Shown here one piece after another: positions 52,587 through 62,083 of a DNA stretch of 64,000 nt (position 1 is the stretch's first letter; every line of letters starts with the position of its first letter). The notes under the pieces are model-generated. The model made no database searches, was not told the origin of the DNA, and worked only from the letters and a program-made list of their open reading frames with translations. Location: contig NZ_JAKRFZ010000014.1 of assembly GCF_022347765.1 (NCBI RefSeq), forward strand, positions 62,001 through 126,000, in the 5' to 3' direction. Source of the DNA: Pseudoalteromonas sp. OOF1S-7 (GTDB lineage: Bacteria; Pseudomonadota; Gammaproteobacteria; Enterobacterales; Alteromonadaceae). A program made the translations under genes and the position numbers.

Positions 52587-55500
52587 TTAAAACGTTTCTT
52601 TAAGCAAGTTAAGCATATCCTCAACCGACAGCTTGCTGGCCTGCTCGTTACCTGCCAGCAATTGATCAGCCAGATCGCGTTTATGCTGGTGTAGCGCCAC
52701 AATCTTTTCTTCTATGGTGTTTTTGGCGATGAGACGATAAATGGTCACCGGGCGCTGCTGGCCCATGCGATGCGCTCTGTCTGAAGCCTGCGCTTCAACC
52801 GCCGGATTCCACCAGGGGTCCATATGGATCACATAGTCTGCGGCGGTCAGGTTCAGCCCCGAGCCACCGGCTTTAAGGCTGATCAAAAATACTTCGCCAT
52901 TGCCACGCTGAAAGGCATTGACCCGCTCCTGACGTTGTGCGGCAGGTGTACTGCCGTCCAGATACTGGTAGGTCACTCCGCGTTGCTCAAGAAGCGTTTT
53001 GATGATCTGCAGATGGCCCACGAATTGGCTGAAGATCAGCGCCTTATGGTTATTCTGCCGTAATTCGTCGAGTAGCTCACTCAGGGCATCCAGCTTACTG
53101 CTGGGCAGCGTGCTCTCGGTCATCACCAGTTTCGGGTGACAACAGGCCTGGCGCAGCTTAGTCAGCTCAGCGAGCATTTTTATGCGTTGCTCTGCCGCCG
53201 AGCTGGTGCTGGCAGATTCAGTGATCTGATCGATGGCATGTTGTCGCAGTGCCTCGTAAAACGCCATTTCGTCATCACTGAGTGAGACGGTGAGGTTAAT
53301 TTCAGTTTTCTCTGGCAGCTCGGTGAGTACCTGGCTTTTCAGACGACGCAGAATAAAGGGTTTCACCAGTTGTTTAAGACTCTGACGTGCTTTGTGTGCT
53401 GCCAGTTTGTCCTGCTCGGCATTTTCCATAGGCTGAGCAAAGCGGGCATTAAAGCGCTTCAGGTTGCCGAGCAGGCCGGGATTAACAAAGCGAAACAGTG
53501 ACCACAATTCAGTGAGGTTATTTTCAATCGGCGTGCCTGTGGTGATCATCTTAAACTCACCTTTAAGTGCACAGGCTGCCACAGTGCGTTTTGCCAGCGG
53601 ATTTTTCAGCGCCTGCGCTTCATCGGCGACAATGGTGTACCAGTGCTTGCTTTTCAGCAGTTCCGCCTGACGTTGCAGCAGGCCATAACTTATGACCACA
53701 CAATCGAATGGCCCTGCCTGTGCCAGCAGCTGTTCTCGCTCCTGGCTGCTGCTGTGGTCGCTGAACAGCGTCATGTTCAGCACCGGCGCAAACTTGCTCG
53801 CTTCCTGTTGCCAGTTAAAACATACTGAGGTTGGCGCAATGATAAGCGTTGGCCCTTCACTGGCACGCGCCAGGATCACGGCCAGCGCCTGCAGAGTTTT
53901 ACCCAGTCCCATGTCATCAGCCAGACACGCCCCGGCGCCCCAGTGCGCCAGTCGCATGGCCCAGTCAAACCCGGCAAGTTGGTAATCGCGCAGTTGCGCC
54001 TGCAAGGTGGAGGGGACACTGAGCGCCAGCGTATTGGCCTGGTGCATTTTTTTGCTTTGTTCTTCCCAGGCGGGCAGGGTTTTCATCCGCATACCTGTTG
54101 TTGCTTCGGCCACCAGACCGCTGGCAAGGGGGTGAAATTGCCCCTGATCTGTGACTTCATTGAGTTTTGCGAGCTGACTACGCAGGTCCTGTGACAGGGC
54201 AAGAATTTGCTCGCCATCCAGGCTGACAAAGCGGCCGTTGCTGGTGCTCATCAAGCTGAGCAGTTTTTTCAGCTCGATTACCTGAGCGTCGTCTACCTGT
54301 AGCTCTCCGGTTACGTCAAACCACTGATTTTGTTTGGTCATTGCCAGCGCCAGATGCTGGGGTTCAAGCGCTTTACTGAGGCGGAATTTTTTCCCTCGCG
54401 GCCAGCGTAGCCGCAGCGCAAATCCCGCTGGCGGCGCGCCAACACAGTGCTCGAGCTGCTCCAGGGCTTCCAGCGCCAATTCTGTGTCGTCCAGTTGCAG
54501 GCGATTATCTGCCATCGCCAAAAATGCCGGACAGTGTTCGTCCAGTAATTCGAGCAAGCCTTGTTCCTGCGCTAAATCTCGCCGGGTAGCGACGCGCTTG
54601 CCGTCAATTTCGGTGGTCAGGCTGGGGCTGCCAATACCGGGGTGCAACATTGGGCCCTGATCGCCAAAGGGCATACTGACGCAATGAAATTCGAGGCCGC
54701 CCTGATAAGGAGTGATATTGATCACCAGCTCTTCAGCTGCTTCCACTGTGGTGAGTCCGGTCTCTACGCCTTCGAGGTCGGACTGAATATTCAGCAGCGG
54801 GGCGATGGCGGTGATACTTGCGAGCAGCTTGGGCTTGGCGGCCTTAGGTACAACCAGGCCGCTCTCGCCGATAATCTCAGCAACTTGCAGGTGCTGGCGG
54901 GTGAACAGGGTAAAGCCGTAGCGGTGCCCCTGCAGCGGGTAAAAGGCATACTCGCCGGCTCGGGTGTGTTCATCCAGCTGCAAGCGATAGTCTATGCCCT
55001 GTGGCAGGTTAGGTATTGAGATCAGCAGCTCGTCTCCGTTGTCGCGGATCTGCAGTTCAGCCGGGTATTCTGTCAGTTCGATTTCTCGACTGAAATCATC
55101 GCCCAGGTAGAGGTTATGGGCGCCAGCGGCTGCGCTTAGTGCACTTGCGCCTTCCAGTTCAAAGATCCGCCCACCGTAATAGCTGTGATTCTCGTACACC
55201 CGAATGGCTGCAATGATCTCTTTGTCTTTGTCGTTCAGATAGTCAAACTGCTCGGGCTCGTCGATTAAGCGTTTCAGCGCCACATTACGGCCTTTACTCC
55301 AGCCATTTTTGCCGAGCTTTTGCTCGCGAGGTTTCAGGGTCAGTTCGAATCGTGATTGTTCAAGTTGCCAGATGAGCCGATGGCTTTGTGGCGACTTATC
55401 TGCAGGGGCTGTGGCAGCGGGCGACAGGCTTTGCAGCTTTTCCAGTGCCAGCTCCCAGTCGCTTTTTTGTTCTACCATAGCAGCAAAGTTAAGCACCAAA

Positions 55501-56828
55501 CGCTGCGCTAAGGGCGGGACCGGCGCCTGATTAAGTACCAGCAGATCTGCGCCCATACAGGCAAATAAAGGTTGCTGCATTGAGGTGAAGGTGGTGCAGG
55601 CCTCGCTGAGGCGACTGAGCCTGGCGGCATGCACATGGGCACCCGTCCAGTGGGTTGCAAGGGCAATCAGCAACTGCAACAGCGCAAAGTTAAAGGGCTG
55701 CGCTTTCCTGAGCACCTCATAATCTTGATACTGCTCGCTAAATGACTGGCCGTTATTAAGGCACTCGGTGAGATATTCCAGTAAGTTCAAAATGGCATAG
55801 TTGAAGGCAGGGGCTTTTTTATCAGCGGATTCGGTGCGAACCAGCTCGCGAACGGTGCCAAACAGCTGAGGCTGCCCCTGGCTTGCCTGGACCAGTACTG
55901 CCAGTTTATGGAACAGGCCCGGCAGGCCGCCCAGATATTGCTGTTTGCGGCGGGCAATTTTGTTTTTCGCCACAATGGCTTGCTCAAACAAGGTCAGTGC
56001 AGTTTGCTGCTCCCCTGAGCACATGGCAACCATGGCGCGCAGCTGAAGTGCATAGCAACTGGTGTCGTCGCCAAGCGCAGAAAGACACGCGTCCAGTTGT
56101 ACACGGTACAGATATTGCTCGGCCAGTAAGCAATGCAGTTGCTGATTGTCAGGCTGACGCTCGCACAGTTGCTCGATAAGCTTGAGTGCGGCAAAGTTGT
56201 TCTGACAGTCGCTTTGTAATGAATGAACCAATGTGGCACACGCCTGATAGAGCAACTGCGGTGGCAGCTCGGCCAGACGGTCGACGTCCGCAGGAAAAAA
56301 CAAAGTGCTGATCAGTACCTGATTGGTATTGTGGTCCAGATACTGTGGATTTTTATGAAAGGCTAGCAAAGCCGTGGCTTTGTCGTATTGGCCAAGTATC
56401 AGCAAGTCGCGGATAAAGCGCTGTTCGTCCGCAAAATCACGCTCCCATTCATACAGGTTAATGATAGGTACGACTTGTTCGGCGCAATTGAGTGTGCTGA
56501 TAAAGCGATCCTGACGCAGCGCGTTATAACACAGCGACACTTCAATGAGTGGCGCTACCCTGAGACCCTTTTGATTGCTGATCAGCAATCCGGCTTCGAC
56601 CAGTGCCGCTCTTTGCTCCGCCAGCATGCCCTGGCACAGAGCAGGCAGCTCATGCACCTGTGCGTCGACCAGTAACTTCAGCAAGCGTTTGAGTCTGCTG
56701 ATAGCAACCGGTTTGCCAATCAATGCCAGCACCTCCAGCATGACTTGCTGTTCGGCGGGCAATTGTGCGTAAAGTGTCAGAAGTTCCGTGATTTGTGTCT
56801 GGCTGAAAGGGGTATAGTGCATGCTCAT
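52587..56828 (-). CDS. large SNF2-family helicase-like ATPase
   Basis: 1413-residue Swi2/Snf2 superfamily 2 ATPase. The C-terminal 450 residues form the motor: DDMGLGKT with K977, IIAPTSVCFNWQ, the DEAQ box at 1069-1072 followed by LKNP, TGTPIENNLTELWSL, then the helicase C half with SQFVGHLQIIKTLL, DGSTPAAQRQERV, SLKAGGSGLNLTAAD and DRAHRMGQ. The first 900 residues have no domain I recognise; the first 450 are helix-rich like TPR repeats. It is larger than RapA (968) and lacks its layout. The substrate, DNA or a nucleoprotein, is unknown. The start codon abuts a perfect palindrome. Confidence 0.85.
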   Translation of the reverse strand: MSMHYTPFSQTQITELLTLYAQLPAEQQVMLEVLALIGKPVAISRLKRLLKLLVDAQVHELPALCQGMLAEQRAALVEAGLLISNQKGLRVAPLIEVSLCYNALRQDRFISTLNCAEQVVPIINLYEWERDFADEQRFIRDLLILGQYDKATALLAFHKNPQYLDHNTNQVLISTLFFPADVDRLAELPPQLLYQACATLVHSLQSDCQNNFAALKLIEQLCERQPDNQQLHCLLAEQYLYRVQLDACLSALGDDTSCYALQLRAMVAMCSGEQQTALTLFEQAIVAKNKIARRKQQYLGGLPGLFHKLAVLVQASQGQPQLFGTVRELVRTESADKKAPAFNYAILNLLEYLTECLNNGQSFSEQYQDYEVLRKAQPFNFALLQLLIALATHWTGAHVHAARLSRLSEACTTFTSMQQPLFACMGADLLVLNQAPVPPLAQRLVLNFAAMVEQKSDWELALEKLQSLSPAATAPADKSPQSHRLIWQLEQSRFELTLKPREQKLGKNGWSKGRNVALKRLIDEPEQFDYLNDKDKEIIAAIRVYENHSYYGGRIFELEGASALSAAAGAHNLYLGDDFSREIELTEYPAELQIRDNGDELLISIPNLPQGIDYRLQLDEHTRAGEYAFYPLQGHRYGFTLFTRQHLQVAEIIGESGLVVPKAAKPKLLASITAIAPLLNIQSDLEGVETGLTTVEAAEELVINITPYQGGLEFHCVSMPFGDQGPMLHPGIGSPSLTTEIDGKRVATRRDLAQEQGLLELLDEHCPAFLAMADNRLQLDDTELALEALEQLEHCVGAPPAGFALRLRWPRGKKFRLSKALEPQHLALAMTKQNQWFDVTGELQVDDAQVIELKKLLSLMSTSNGRFVSLDGEQILALSQDLRSQLAKLNEVTDQGQFHPLASGLVAEATTGMRMKTLPAWEEQSKKMHQANTLALSVPSTLQAQLRDYQLAGFDWAMRLAHWGAGACLADDMGLGKTLQALAVILARASEGPTLIIAPTSVCFNWQQEASKFAPVLNMTLFSDHSSSQEREQLLAQAGPFDCVVISYGLLQRQAELLKSKHWYTIVADEAQALKNPLAKRTVAACALKGEFKMITTGTPIENNLTELWSLFRFVNPGLLGNLKRFNARFAQPMENAEQDKLAAHKARQSLKQLVKPFILRRLKSQVLTELPEKTEINLTVSLSDDEMAFYEALRQHAIDQITESASTSSAAEQRIKMLAELTKLRQACCHPKLVMTESTLPSSKLDALSELLDELRQNNHKALIFSQFVGHLQIIKTLLEQRGVTYQYLDGSTPAAQRQERVNAFQRGNGEVFLISLKAGGSGLNLTAADYVIHMDPWWNPAVEAQASDRAHRMGQQRPVTIYRLIAKNTIEEKIVALHQHKRDLADQLLAGNEQASKLSVEDMLNLLKETF

Positions 56829-56875
56829 AGGCCTGTCAGGCCTTGCTCCGCAAGTTGTTGTTAATTGCGGAGCAA
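56829..56875 (-). promoter_or_regulatory. two perfect inverted repeats at the SNF2 gene start
   Basis: AGGCCTG-T-CAGGCCT (56829-56843) is a perfect 15-bp palindrome that directly touches the start codon and covers the ribosome site. Overlapping it by one base, TTGCTCCGCAA and TTGCGGAGCAA (56843-56853 and 56865-56875) form a perfect 11-bp stem with an 11-nt loop. In RNA the first would hide the ribosome site and the second could be a terminator-like hairpin of the upstream GNAT gene without a U-tract. Confidence 0.5.
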
Positions 56876-56913
56876 AGTAGCAGAAGCGACCGCTATGCTC
56901 AAGTCAAACTACT

Positions 56914-57420
56914 TTAGGATAAGGTGTAGTAGTGCTGTGTACCGGCTTCATCCGAATGTGGCTGGCAAGGGACAAAACCGGCTTTTTCCAGCACTTTGAT
57001 TGACGCAGGATTGTCCTTTGCAACGCCGGCATTGAGGATCACGTTGGGCTGAGCTGCTTGCAAATGTGCGACCAGCCCCTGTAATAGCTCACTGGCATAG
57101 CCCTGGCCCCAGTGTGCTTCGCCGATTAAATAACCCAGCTGTACCGTGTTGGCCGAAAAGTGCAGCATGACAAGGCCCATAAACTGTGCCTGTTTATCTT
57201 GCACCAGTAACAGTTCGCAGCGTGCGAGTTTGTCTGCCAGCCAGTCGGTAAGCTGCTCCGGAGTTTGCGGGCACTGTTGCCAGTCGTCGGGCAAAAAGTG
57301 CAAGGTTTTCGGGGTCAGCAGATGCATGAGCTGATTGACCTGGGCCGGGCTGAATTCATCAGTCAGCGAGGATGCCCCGATGGCTTCCAGCCGGGCTGTA
57401 CTGAATCTATGCGTTGTCAT
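56914..57420 (-). CDS. GNAT-family N-acetyltransferase
   Basis: 168-residue acetyltransferase with the RimJ/RimL-type layout. The CoA-binding region has YLIGEAHWGQGYASELLQGLV (about residues 96-116) and a C-terminal VLEKAGFVPC. Start codon and neighbouring reading frame overlap by 14 bp with the membrane protein gene upstream, so the two are translated in sequence. The substrate is unknown. Confidence 0.85.
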   Translation of the reverse strand: MTTHRFSTARLEAIGASSLTDEFSPAQVNQLMHLLTPKTLHFLPDDWQQCPQTPEQLTDWLADKLARCELLLVQDKQAQFMGLVMLHFSANTVQLGYLIGEAHWGQGYASELLQGLVAHLQAAQPNVILNAGVAKDNPASIKVLEKAGFVPCQPHSDEAGTQHYYTLS

Positions 57421-57829
57421 GTTGTTGCTCCTGTGTGCTTTGCGCTTGCGACATGCCTGCTTTAAATGACTGGGTTAATTCGAAACCTTTTATGGCCGGT
57501 AATGCAAGTGCTTTGAGGGCCAGGCTGCCAACCATGATCAGCAGTGCGGTAGCCAGCGCATCCAGACTCATGGTCATGATTGTGCCAGCCAGACCGAATG
57601 TTTCAGTCAAAGTAGCCAGCTCAGGCAGAGTATAGACTCCGGTAAGCAGTTGCAGGGTTAAGGCAACCCAAAATCCAAAGCAGTACGGACAGTGCCAGGC
57701 CGTGTACAAGTAGGCCAGCGGCGCTGGTAATCGTTCAACCAGTTTATTAAACCAGGTGCCCCAGTCGGGTAGCTTTTCCCACACAAGTACATGAATAGAG
57801 AGCCCCATCAAAACGAGTGAAAAAGTCAT
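57407..57829 (-). CDS. small membrane protein, DUF1360-like
   Basis: 140 residues with a hydrophobic N-terminus (about 1-17), the motif WHCPYCFGFWVA (about 45-56) and two further helices (about 78-110). The CxxC within an aromatic context resembles DUF1360-type proteins, whose role is unknown. The GNAT gene starts within its last codons. It could be exported or membrane-anchored; no signal cleavage site is clear. Confidence 0.6.
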   Translation of the reverse strand: MTFSLVLMGLSIHVLVWEKLPDWGTWFNKLVERLPAPLAYLYTAWHCPYCFGFWVALTLQLLTGVYTLPELATLTETFGLAGTIMTMSLDALATALLIMVGSLALKALALPAIKGFELTQSFKAGMSQAQSTQEQQHDNA

Positions 57830-57951
57830 ACGTGTCTCCTTAAAATCGGTGTATTGTTTTATCTGTGTCTATTATTCTGAATAAAGTTAGGTAGTGATAT
57901 TGTCGGGTTTTTGTTTAAATCGGCTTATTTTAAGAATGTGGGTGAAATAAG

Positions 57952-58761
57952 ATGACCAATCATGTTGCATCTTGTGGTCAGATGAAAGTGGCCAGGTTAG
58001 CGCAAGAGCCACACGGTACACACAGTGAAAGTGTTTTGAGTTTTATCCGCTCAGGTTCGCTGGACATGCTACACGGCGAGACCTTCACGGCCACTCAGGG
58101 CATGTTTGTGCTGGTGCCAGGTGGCATGCCACATACTTTACTGTCCGGGTCCGATTTACATGTTCACTGGATGAGTTTTTGCCCGGACTGCCTTGGTCTT
58201 ACGGCCGATTCTGCTTTATTGCAACCCTTTTCTCAAGTGCGCTTAGGTGCTTTACCTGCGTTAACTTTGTCGGCTGAACGCATCGAATTTGTTCAGACTC
58301 TGTATCAGCAATTTGAAGCGGCATTACAGCAAACTTTACCTCTGGAGGTTATGAAAAGCTTTGTGTTTCTGTTGCTACATGAAGTATCACTGGCGCAGCA
58401 GCCGGTAAACTGGCGTGCAGGTATGCATCCCAAGGTGGTTGCGGCATTGTCCTACATTGAAAGCCAGGGATTAAAGCCAGTTTCATTGCAGGATGTGGCC
58501 AATGCAGCATTCGTTAGTGCGCCATATTTGGCGACGTTGTTTAAGCGCGAAACAGGTTATTCTGTGGGTCAGTGGCTCACTAAGAAACGCCTCGGTGAGG
58601 CCTGTAATCGCCTGATGCACACTCATACACCCATTGCAGCCCTGGTAGAAGAGTTGGGCTGGTCAGATACGACGCATTTTATCCGTCAGTTTAAGGCAGC
58701 GTATGGGGTAACACCTGCCCTGTGGCGTAGACAGCACAACCACAAAGGAGAAGCAGGTTAA
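57952..58761 (+). CDS. AraC-family transcriptional regulator
   Basis: 269 residues. An N-terminal cupin-like sensor domain (about 10-130; FVLVPGGMPHTL) is followed by a C-terminal AraC/XylS double helix-turn-helix (about 165-262). This has VSLQDVANAAFVSAPYLATLFKRE and ALVEELGWSDTTHFIRQFKAAYG. It diverges from the DUF1360-like/GNAT genes, which are candidates for its regulon. The effector is unknown. Confidence 0.88.
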   Translation: MTNHVASCGQMKVARLAQEPHGTHSESVLSFIRSGSLDMLHGETFTATQGMFVLVPGGMPHTLLSGSDLHVHWMSFCPDCLGLTADSALLQPFSQVRLGALPALTLSAERIEFVQTLYQQFEAALQQTLPLEVMKSFVFLLLHEVSLAQQPVNWRAGMHPKVVAALSYIESQGLKPVSLQDVANAAFVSAPYLATLFKRETGYSVGQWLTKKRLGEACNRLMHTHTPIAALVEELGWSDTTHFIRQFKAAYGVTPALWRRQHNHKGEAG

Positions 58762-58977
58762 TAAGCTGCACCGCTAGTGTGTATCATTTAAACAGGGTTA
58801 TGTGAGTTAAATTACTGATCCTAAGCCTCTAATCCTTTTCAGATAACCAGGGGGCATGATAAGTTAATCGTATCATGTTAACGGGTATTTATTTGTGCGC
58901 CTGCTATAATTGCAATCGAGGCCGGAAAAGTCCGGTCTATGTAGAGCCGAAGAATCACTGTAATAGGTAAATATACT

Positions 58978-59910
58978 TTGTTTAAGGAAATTGAAGACCT
59001 AAGCGAGAGTCTGGTGCTGATTGTGGAAGACTCAATGCTGACACAGAAAGTCATCTCATGCTTTTTAGAGGGGATTTGTTCGGTCCAAATGGTGACATCC
59101 GGAGAAAAGGCAATTGAGTTTTGTCGCGCTACGCCACCTGATCTGATCCTAATGGACTGGGTGCTAGAGGGCATGTCTGGTGTCGAGGCCTGTAAACAGC
59201 TGCAAGATATGGAAGGATTGTCGGATATCCCCATTATTTTTGTGACCTCCAACATCAGCGAGCAACAACAGGATTTATGCTGGGATGCCGGCGCGGTTGA
59301 CTTTATCCCTAAGCCTATCGTCGCCAAAACTCTGATTAATAGAGTAAAAACTCACCTGAAATACAAACAGCAAGCTGATACGCTGAAACGCTACTCGTAT
59401 TATGATGGGCTGACAAAAGTGTTTAATCGCCGCTTTTTTGATATGGAAGGGGCACGTCAGTTTAAGCAAAGTGTTCGGCAGCAGCACACCTGCTCCGTGG
59501 TGATGCTGGATATTGACCACTTTAAAAAGTTCAACGACCGATACGGCCATCTCAACGGCGACGATGCGCTTAAAGCTGTTGCCAGTGCCATTGACGGTGA
59601 GATACGTCGGCCGATGGATGGGGTGTATCGCTATGGTGGTGAAGAATTTGCTATTTTATTGCCAGACACCGAGCCTGACGGGGCGAAACAACTTGCCGAC
59701 CAATTTGTTGCTGCGGTAAAAGCGCTGGGTATTGTTCATGAAGACTCTGAGTTTGGTATAGTGACCATCAGTGCGGGTGTTGCCAGCAATAACCGGGGTG
59801 AGTGTTACCAGGACCTGGCAGCGCTGATCGCTGCAGCAGATGAAGCGCTATACAGTGCAAAACACCGAGGCCGTAATCAGGCTTGTGTGGCAGAAAAAAA
59901 GGGCGCTTAG
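58978..59910 (+). CDS. response regulator with diguanylate cyclase (GGDEF) output
   Basis: 310-residue cytoplasmic enzyme making cyclic-di-GMP. The receiver (1-130) has phospho-acceptor D60 in LILMDWVLEG. The GGDEF domain (about 145-305) has the active-site GGEEF at 220-224 and an intact inhibitory site RPMD (211-214) five residues upstream, so product feedback is expected. The layout is that of PleD/WspR-type proteins. The start is TTG with AGGT upstream; no partner kinase is adjacent. A terminator overlaps its stop codon. Confidence 0.93.
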   Translation: MFKEIEDLSESLVLIVEDSMLTQKVISCFLEGICSVQMVTSGEKAIEFCRATPPDLILMDWVLEGMSGVEACKQLQDMEGLSDIPIIFVTSNISEQQQDLCWDAGAVDFIPKPIVAKTLINRVKTHLKYKQQADTLKRYSYYDGLTKVFNRRFFDMEGARQFKQSVRQQHTCSVVMLDIDHFKKFNDRYGHLNGDDALKAVASAIDGEIRRPMDGVYRYGGEEFAILLPDTEPDGAKQLADQFVAAVKALGIVHEDSEFGIVTISAGVASNNRGECYQDLAALIAAADEALYSAKHRGRNQACVAEKKGA

Positions 59911-59918
59911 GCCCTTTT
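59897..59918 (+). terminator. terminator of the GGDEF gene
   Basis: AAAAGGGC and GCCCTTTT around a 6-nt loop that contains the stop codon, followed by CATTTTAT. Confidence 0.75.
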
Positions 59919-59941
59919 CATTTTATCCAATTGGCGGCTGC

Positions 59942-61216
59942 TTAACCCGCCATATTATACAGCAGTGCAGAAACCGCTAAAATGCCGACCAGCAGGATAA
60001 AGTAGGTACCCAAGTGGTTGCGATACTGCTTAAGTGCCGGTACTTTGAAAATAGCAATGGTTGGCATGATAAACAGGATCATGGCAATAATCGGCCCAGA
60101 AATGGCGCCCATCATATCCAGAATGCTGGGGTTCATGACCGCACAGACCCAAATGGCGATAAACATCAGGCCAACACCTAACTTATCAATCAAACCCACA
60201 GACAAAGACGACTGCTTGCTCAGTAGACCATTAAAGCTCTCACGTGCGCCCAGGAAGTGGCCGAGGAAAGAGGAAGTAATGGCAATAAAGGCAACCAGTG
60301 GACCCAGCATGGCAATAAACGGATTGTCATACACATTAGCAAGGTAAGACAGCACAGACACATTGGCTGCTTTGGCTTCGCGCATTTGCTCCGGGCTCAG
60401 TGACAGCACACATGAAAAAACAAAGAGCAACACGAAGACAATCAGCATCAGCGAGGTATTACGCAAAATGGCTTCAGACTTGTGTGTGGCACCATTAGCA
60501 TAGTGACGGCGCTGCGCATTGGCGAAGCTTGAAATAGCCGCAGCGTGGCTGAATGAAAAAACAATAATGGGTACAGACAACCACAGGGTTTCACTCAGGC
60601 CGGCGATATCCGGTGTTGTGATAACCGGCGCTTGCCAGTGTGGGATCAGATACAGTGACAGCATCAGCAGGATCCCAACCAGCGGGTAAACTAGTAGTGC
60701 AAAGGCACGCAGCAGCAGTTTTTCTCCGCCCAGCATAATGGCTATCATGCCTGCGACCAGCAGCCCGGACAGCAATACCCGCGAAGGCGATGCCATTTCC
60801 AGCTGATTTACCATAAAGCTGTCTACGGTGTTGGTCAGGCCGACGCCGTAGATCAATAAAATAGGGAAGATTGAGAAGAAATAGAGCAGGGAGATCAATC
60901 GGCCAGCGGTGGCACCAAAATGCTCTTCAACGACATCGGTAAAGTCGCTATCTTTATGTTTTGAAGAAAGCACAAAGCGCGCCAGGCCGCGGTGCGCCAG
61001 ATAGGTCATTGGAAAGGCCAGTAATGCCATGATCATCAGAGGCCAGAATCCGCCAATACCTATATTGATAGGCAGAAACAAAATACCGGCGCCGACAGCC
61101 GTACCAAACAGGCTCAGTACCCAGTTAGTGTCGTGCTGTGTCCAGCGACCCCGACTACTCTGGGTCATGTCAGTGGCAAGCGCCTCGGCTGACAGCCCTT
61201 CAGGGGTATTACTCAT
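59942..61216 (-). CDS. serine transporter, SdaC/STP-like (HAAAP family)
   Basis: 424-residue inner-membrane amino-acid:proton symporter with 11 transmembrane helices. The N-terminal FGTAVGAGILFLPINIGIGG (about 37-56) and the long central FSFSHAAAISSFA and NPSILDMMGAISGPIIAMILF stretches align with E. coli SdaC, so L-serine is the likely substrate. It is convergent to the GGDEF gene and stands alone. The 319 bp upstream (61217-61535) carry no gene that I can support. Confidence 0.85.
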   Translation of the reverse strand: MSNTPEGLSAEALATDMTQSSRGRWTQHDTNWVLSLFGTAVGAGILFLPINIGIGGFWPLMIMALLAFPMTYLAHRGLARFVLSSKHKDSDFTDVVEEHFGATAGRLISLLYFFSIFPILLIYGVGLTNTVDSFMVNQLEMASPSRVLLSGLLVAGMIAIMLGGEKLLLRAFALLVYPLVGILLMLSLYLIPHWQAPVITTPDIAGLSETLWLSVPIIVFSFSHAAAISSFANAQRRHYANGATHKSEAILRNTSLMLIVFVLLFVFSCVLSLSPEQMREAKAANVSVLSYLANVYDNPFIAMLGPLVAFIAITSSFLGHFLGARESFNGLLSKQSSLSVGLIDKLGVGLMFIAIWVCAVMNPSILDMMGAISGPIIAMILFIMPTIAIFKVPALKQYRNHLGTYFILLVGILAVSALLYNMAG

Positions 61217-61535
61217 ACTTGTTGTCCTATGATTAGAATTATATGCGCGCGGATAATATAAAAAATGCGGCCGATATGCATGCTTTCATCGGCATTTGAG
61301 CTCGTTGCGTATGAATTTTAGACAGGTTGAGGGAGATTTCGCCAATTAACCAGCCCGGCGGCGAGATTTATTCGCTAAGTTTGACATTGTTGCTGCAAGA
61401 GGTACGATTGAGCTCGGAAAATAAGCTAGTATCATAAGAAAGAACATAGTATTTTAGTCTATATCATGCCTAATCATAAATATCATCATGCGTCGTGCCG
61501 TGTTGAAGGCTGGGCTAGCAAGGTAAAATCACGTT

Positions 61536-62006
61536 ATGGAAATAATTAATCTTGATCCGTATCACCCGGAAGTGTCGCAGTTACTGAGAGACATAGATGA
61601 GTTGATGAATACACTGTACCCACCGACCAGTAACCAGCTGATCCAAGCAGATGAGCTGGCTTCACCTGACGTTTATTTTGTTGGGGCCCGCACAGAAACA
61701 GCTGTGGTGGGATGCGGCGCATTGGTGCCACAAATGGACGAAGATAACAGCCTGACACGGTATGGTGAGTTAAAGCGCGTGTATGTCCAGCCGCCTTATC
61801 GGGGACTCGGTGTGTCCAAGCGTATCATGCACTCATTGATTGACCATGCCAGGCAAGCAGGGTTCAGGATACTGAGATTGGAAACCGGGATCCGGCAAAC
61901 CGAGGCGATAGGCTTGTATGCTTCGTTGGGTTTTGTGCAACGAGATGCTTTTGGCAGCTATGAACCCGATCCCCTGAGTGTCTATATGGAGTTGACGCTA
62001 AAATAG
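61536..62006 (+). CDS. GNAT-family N-acetyltransferase
   Basis: 156 residues with the GNAT acetyl-CoA site motif KRVYVQPPYRGLGVSKRIM (about residues 86-104, the family V-x3-RGxG-x-S pattern) and a C-terminal LYASLGFVQRDAFG. The N-terminal part NLDPYHPEVSQLLRDIDELM is of a small putrescine/amine-type acyltransferase subgroup. The substrate is unknown. Plus strand, 77 bp upstream of the rhlE-like gene. Confidence 0.88.
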   Translation: MEIINLDPYHPEVSQLLRDIDELMNTLYPPTSNQLIQADELASPDVYFVGARTETAVVGCGALVPQMDEDNSLTRYGELKRVYVQPPYRGLGVSKRIMHSLIDHARQAGFRILRLETGIRQTEAIGLYASLGFVQRDAFGSYEPDPLSVYMELTLK

Positions 62007-62083
62007 ACAGCAGTATCAATTGCACGCGACGCGCGACATTTTTGCTATACTCCCGCCATTCTTTTTTTGAGTTGTACAAAAAC

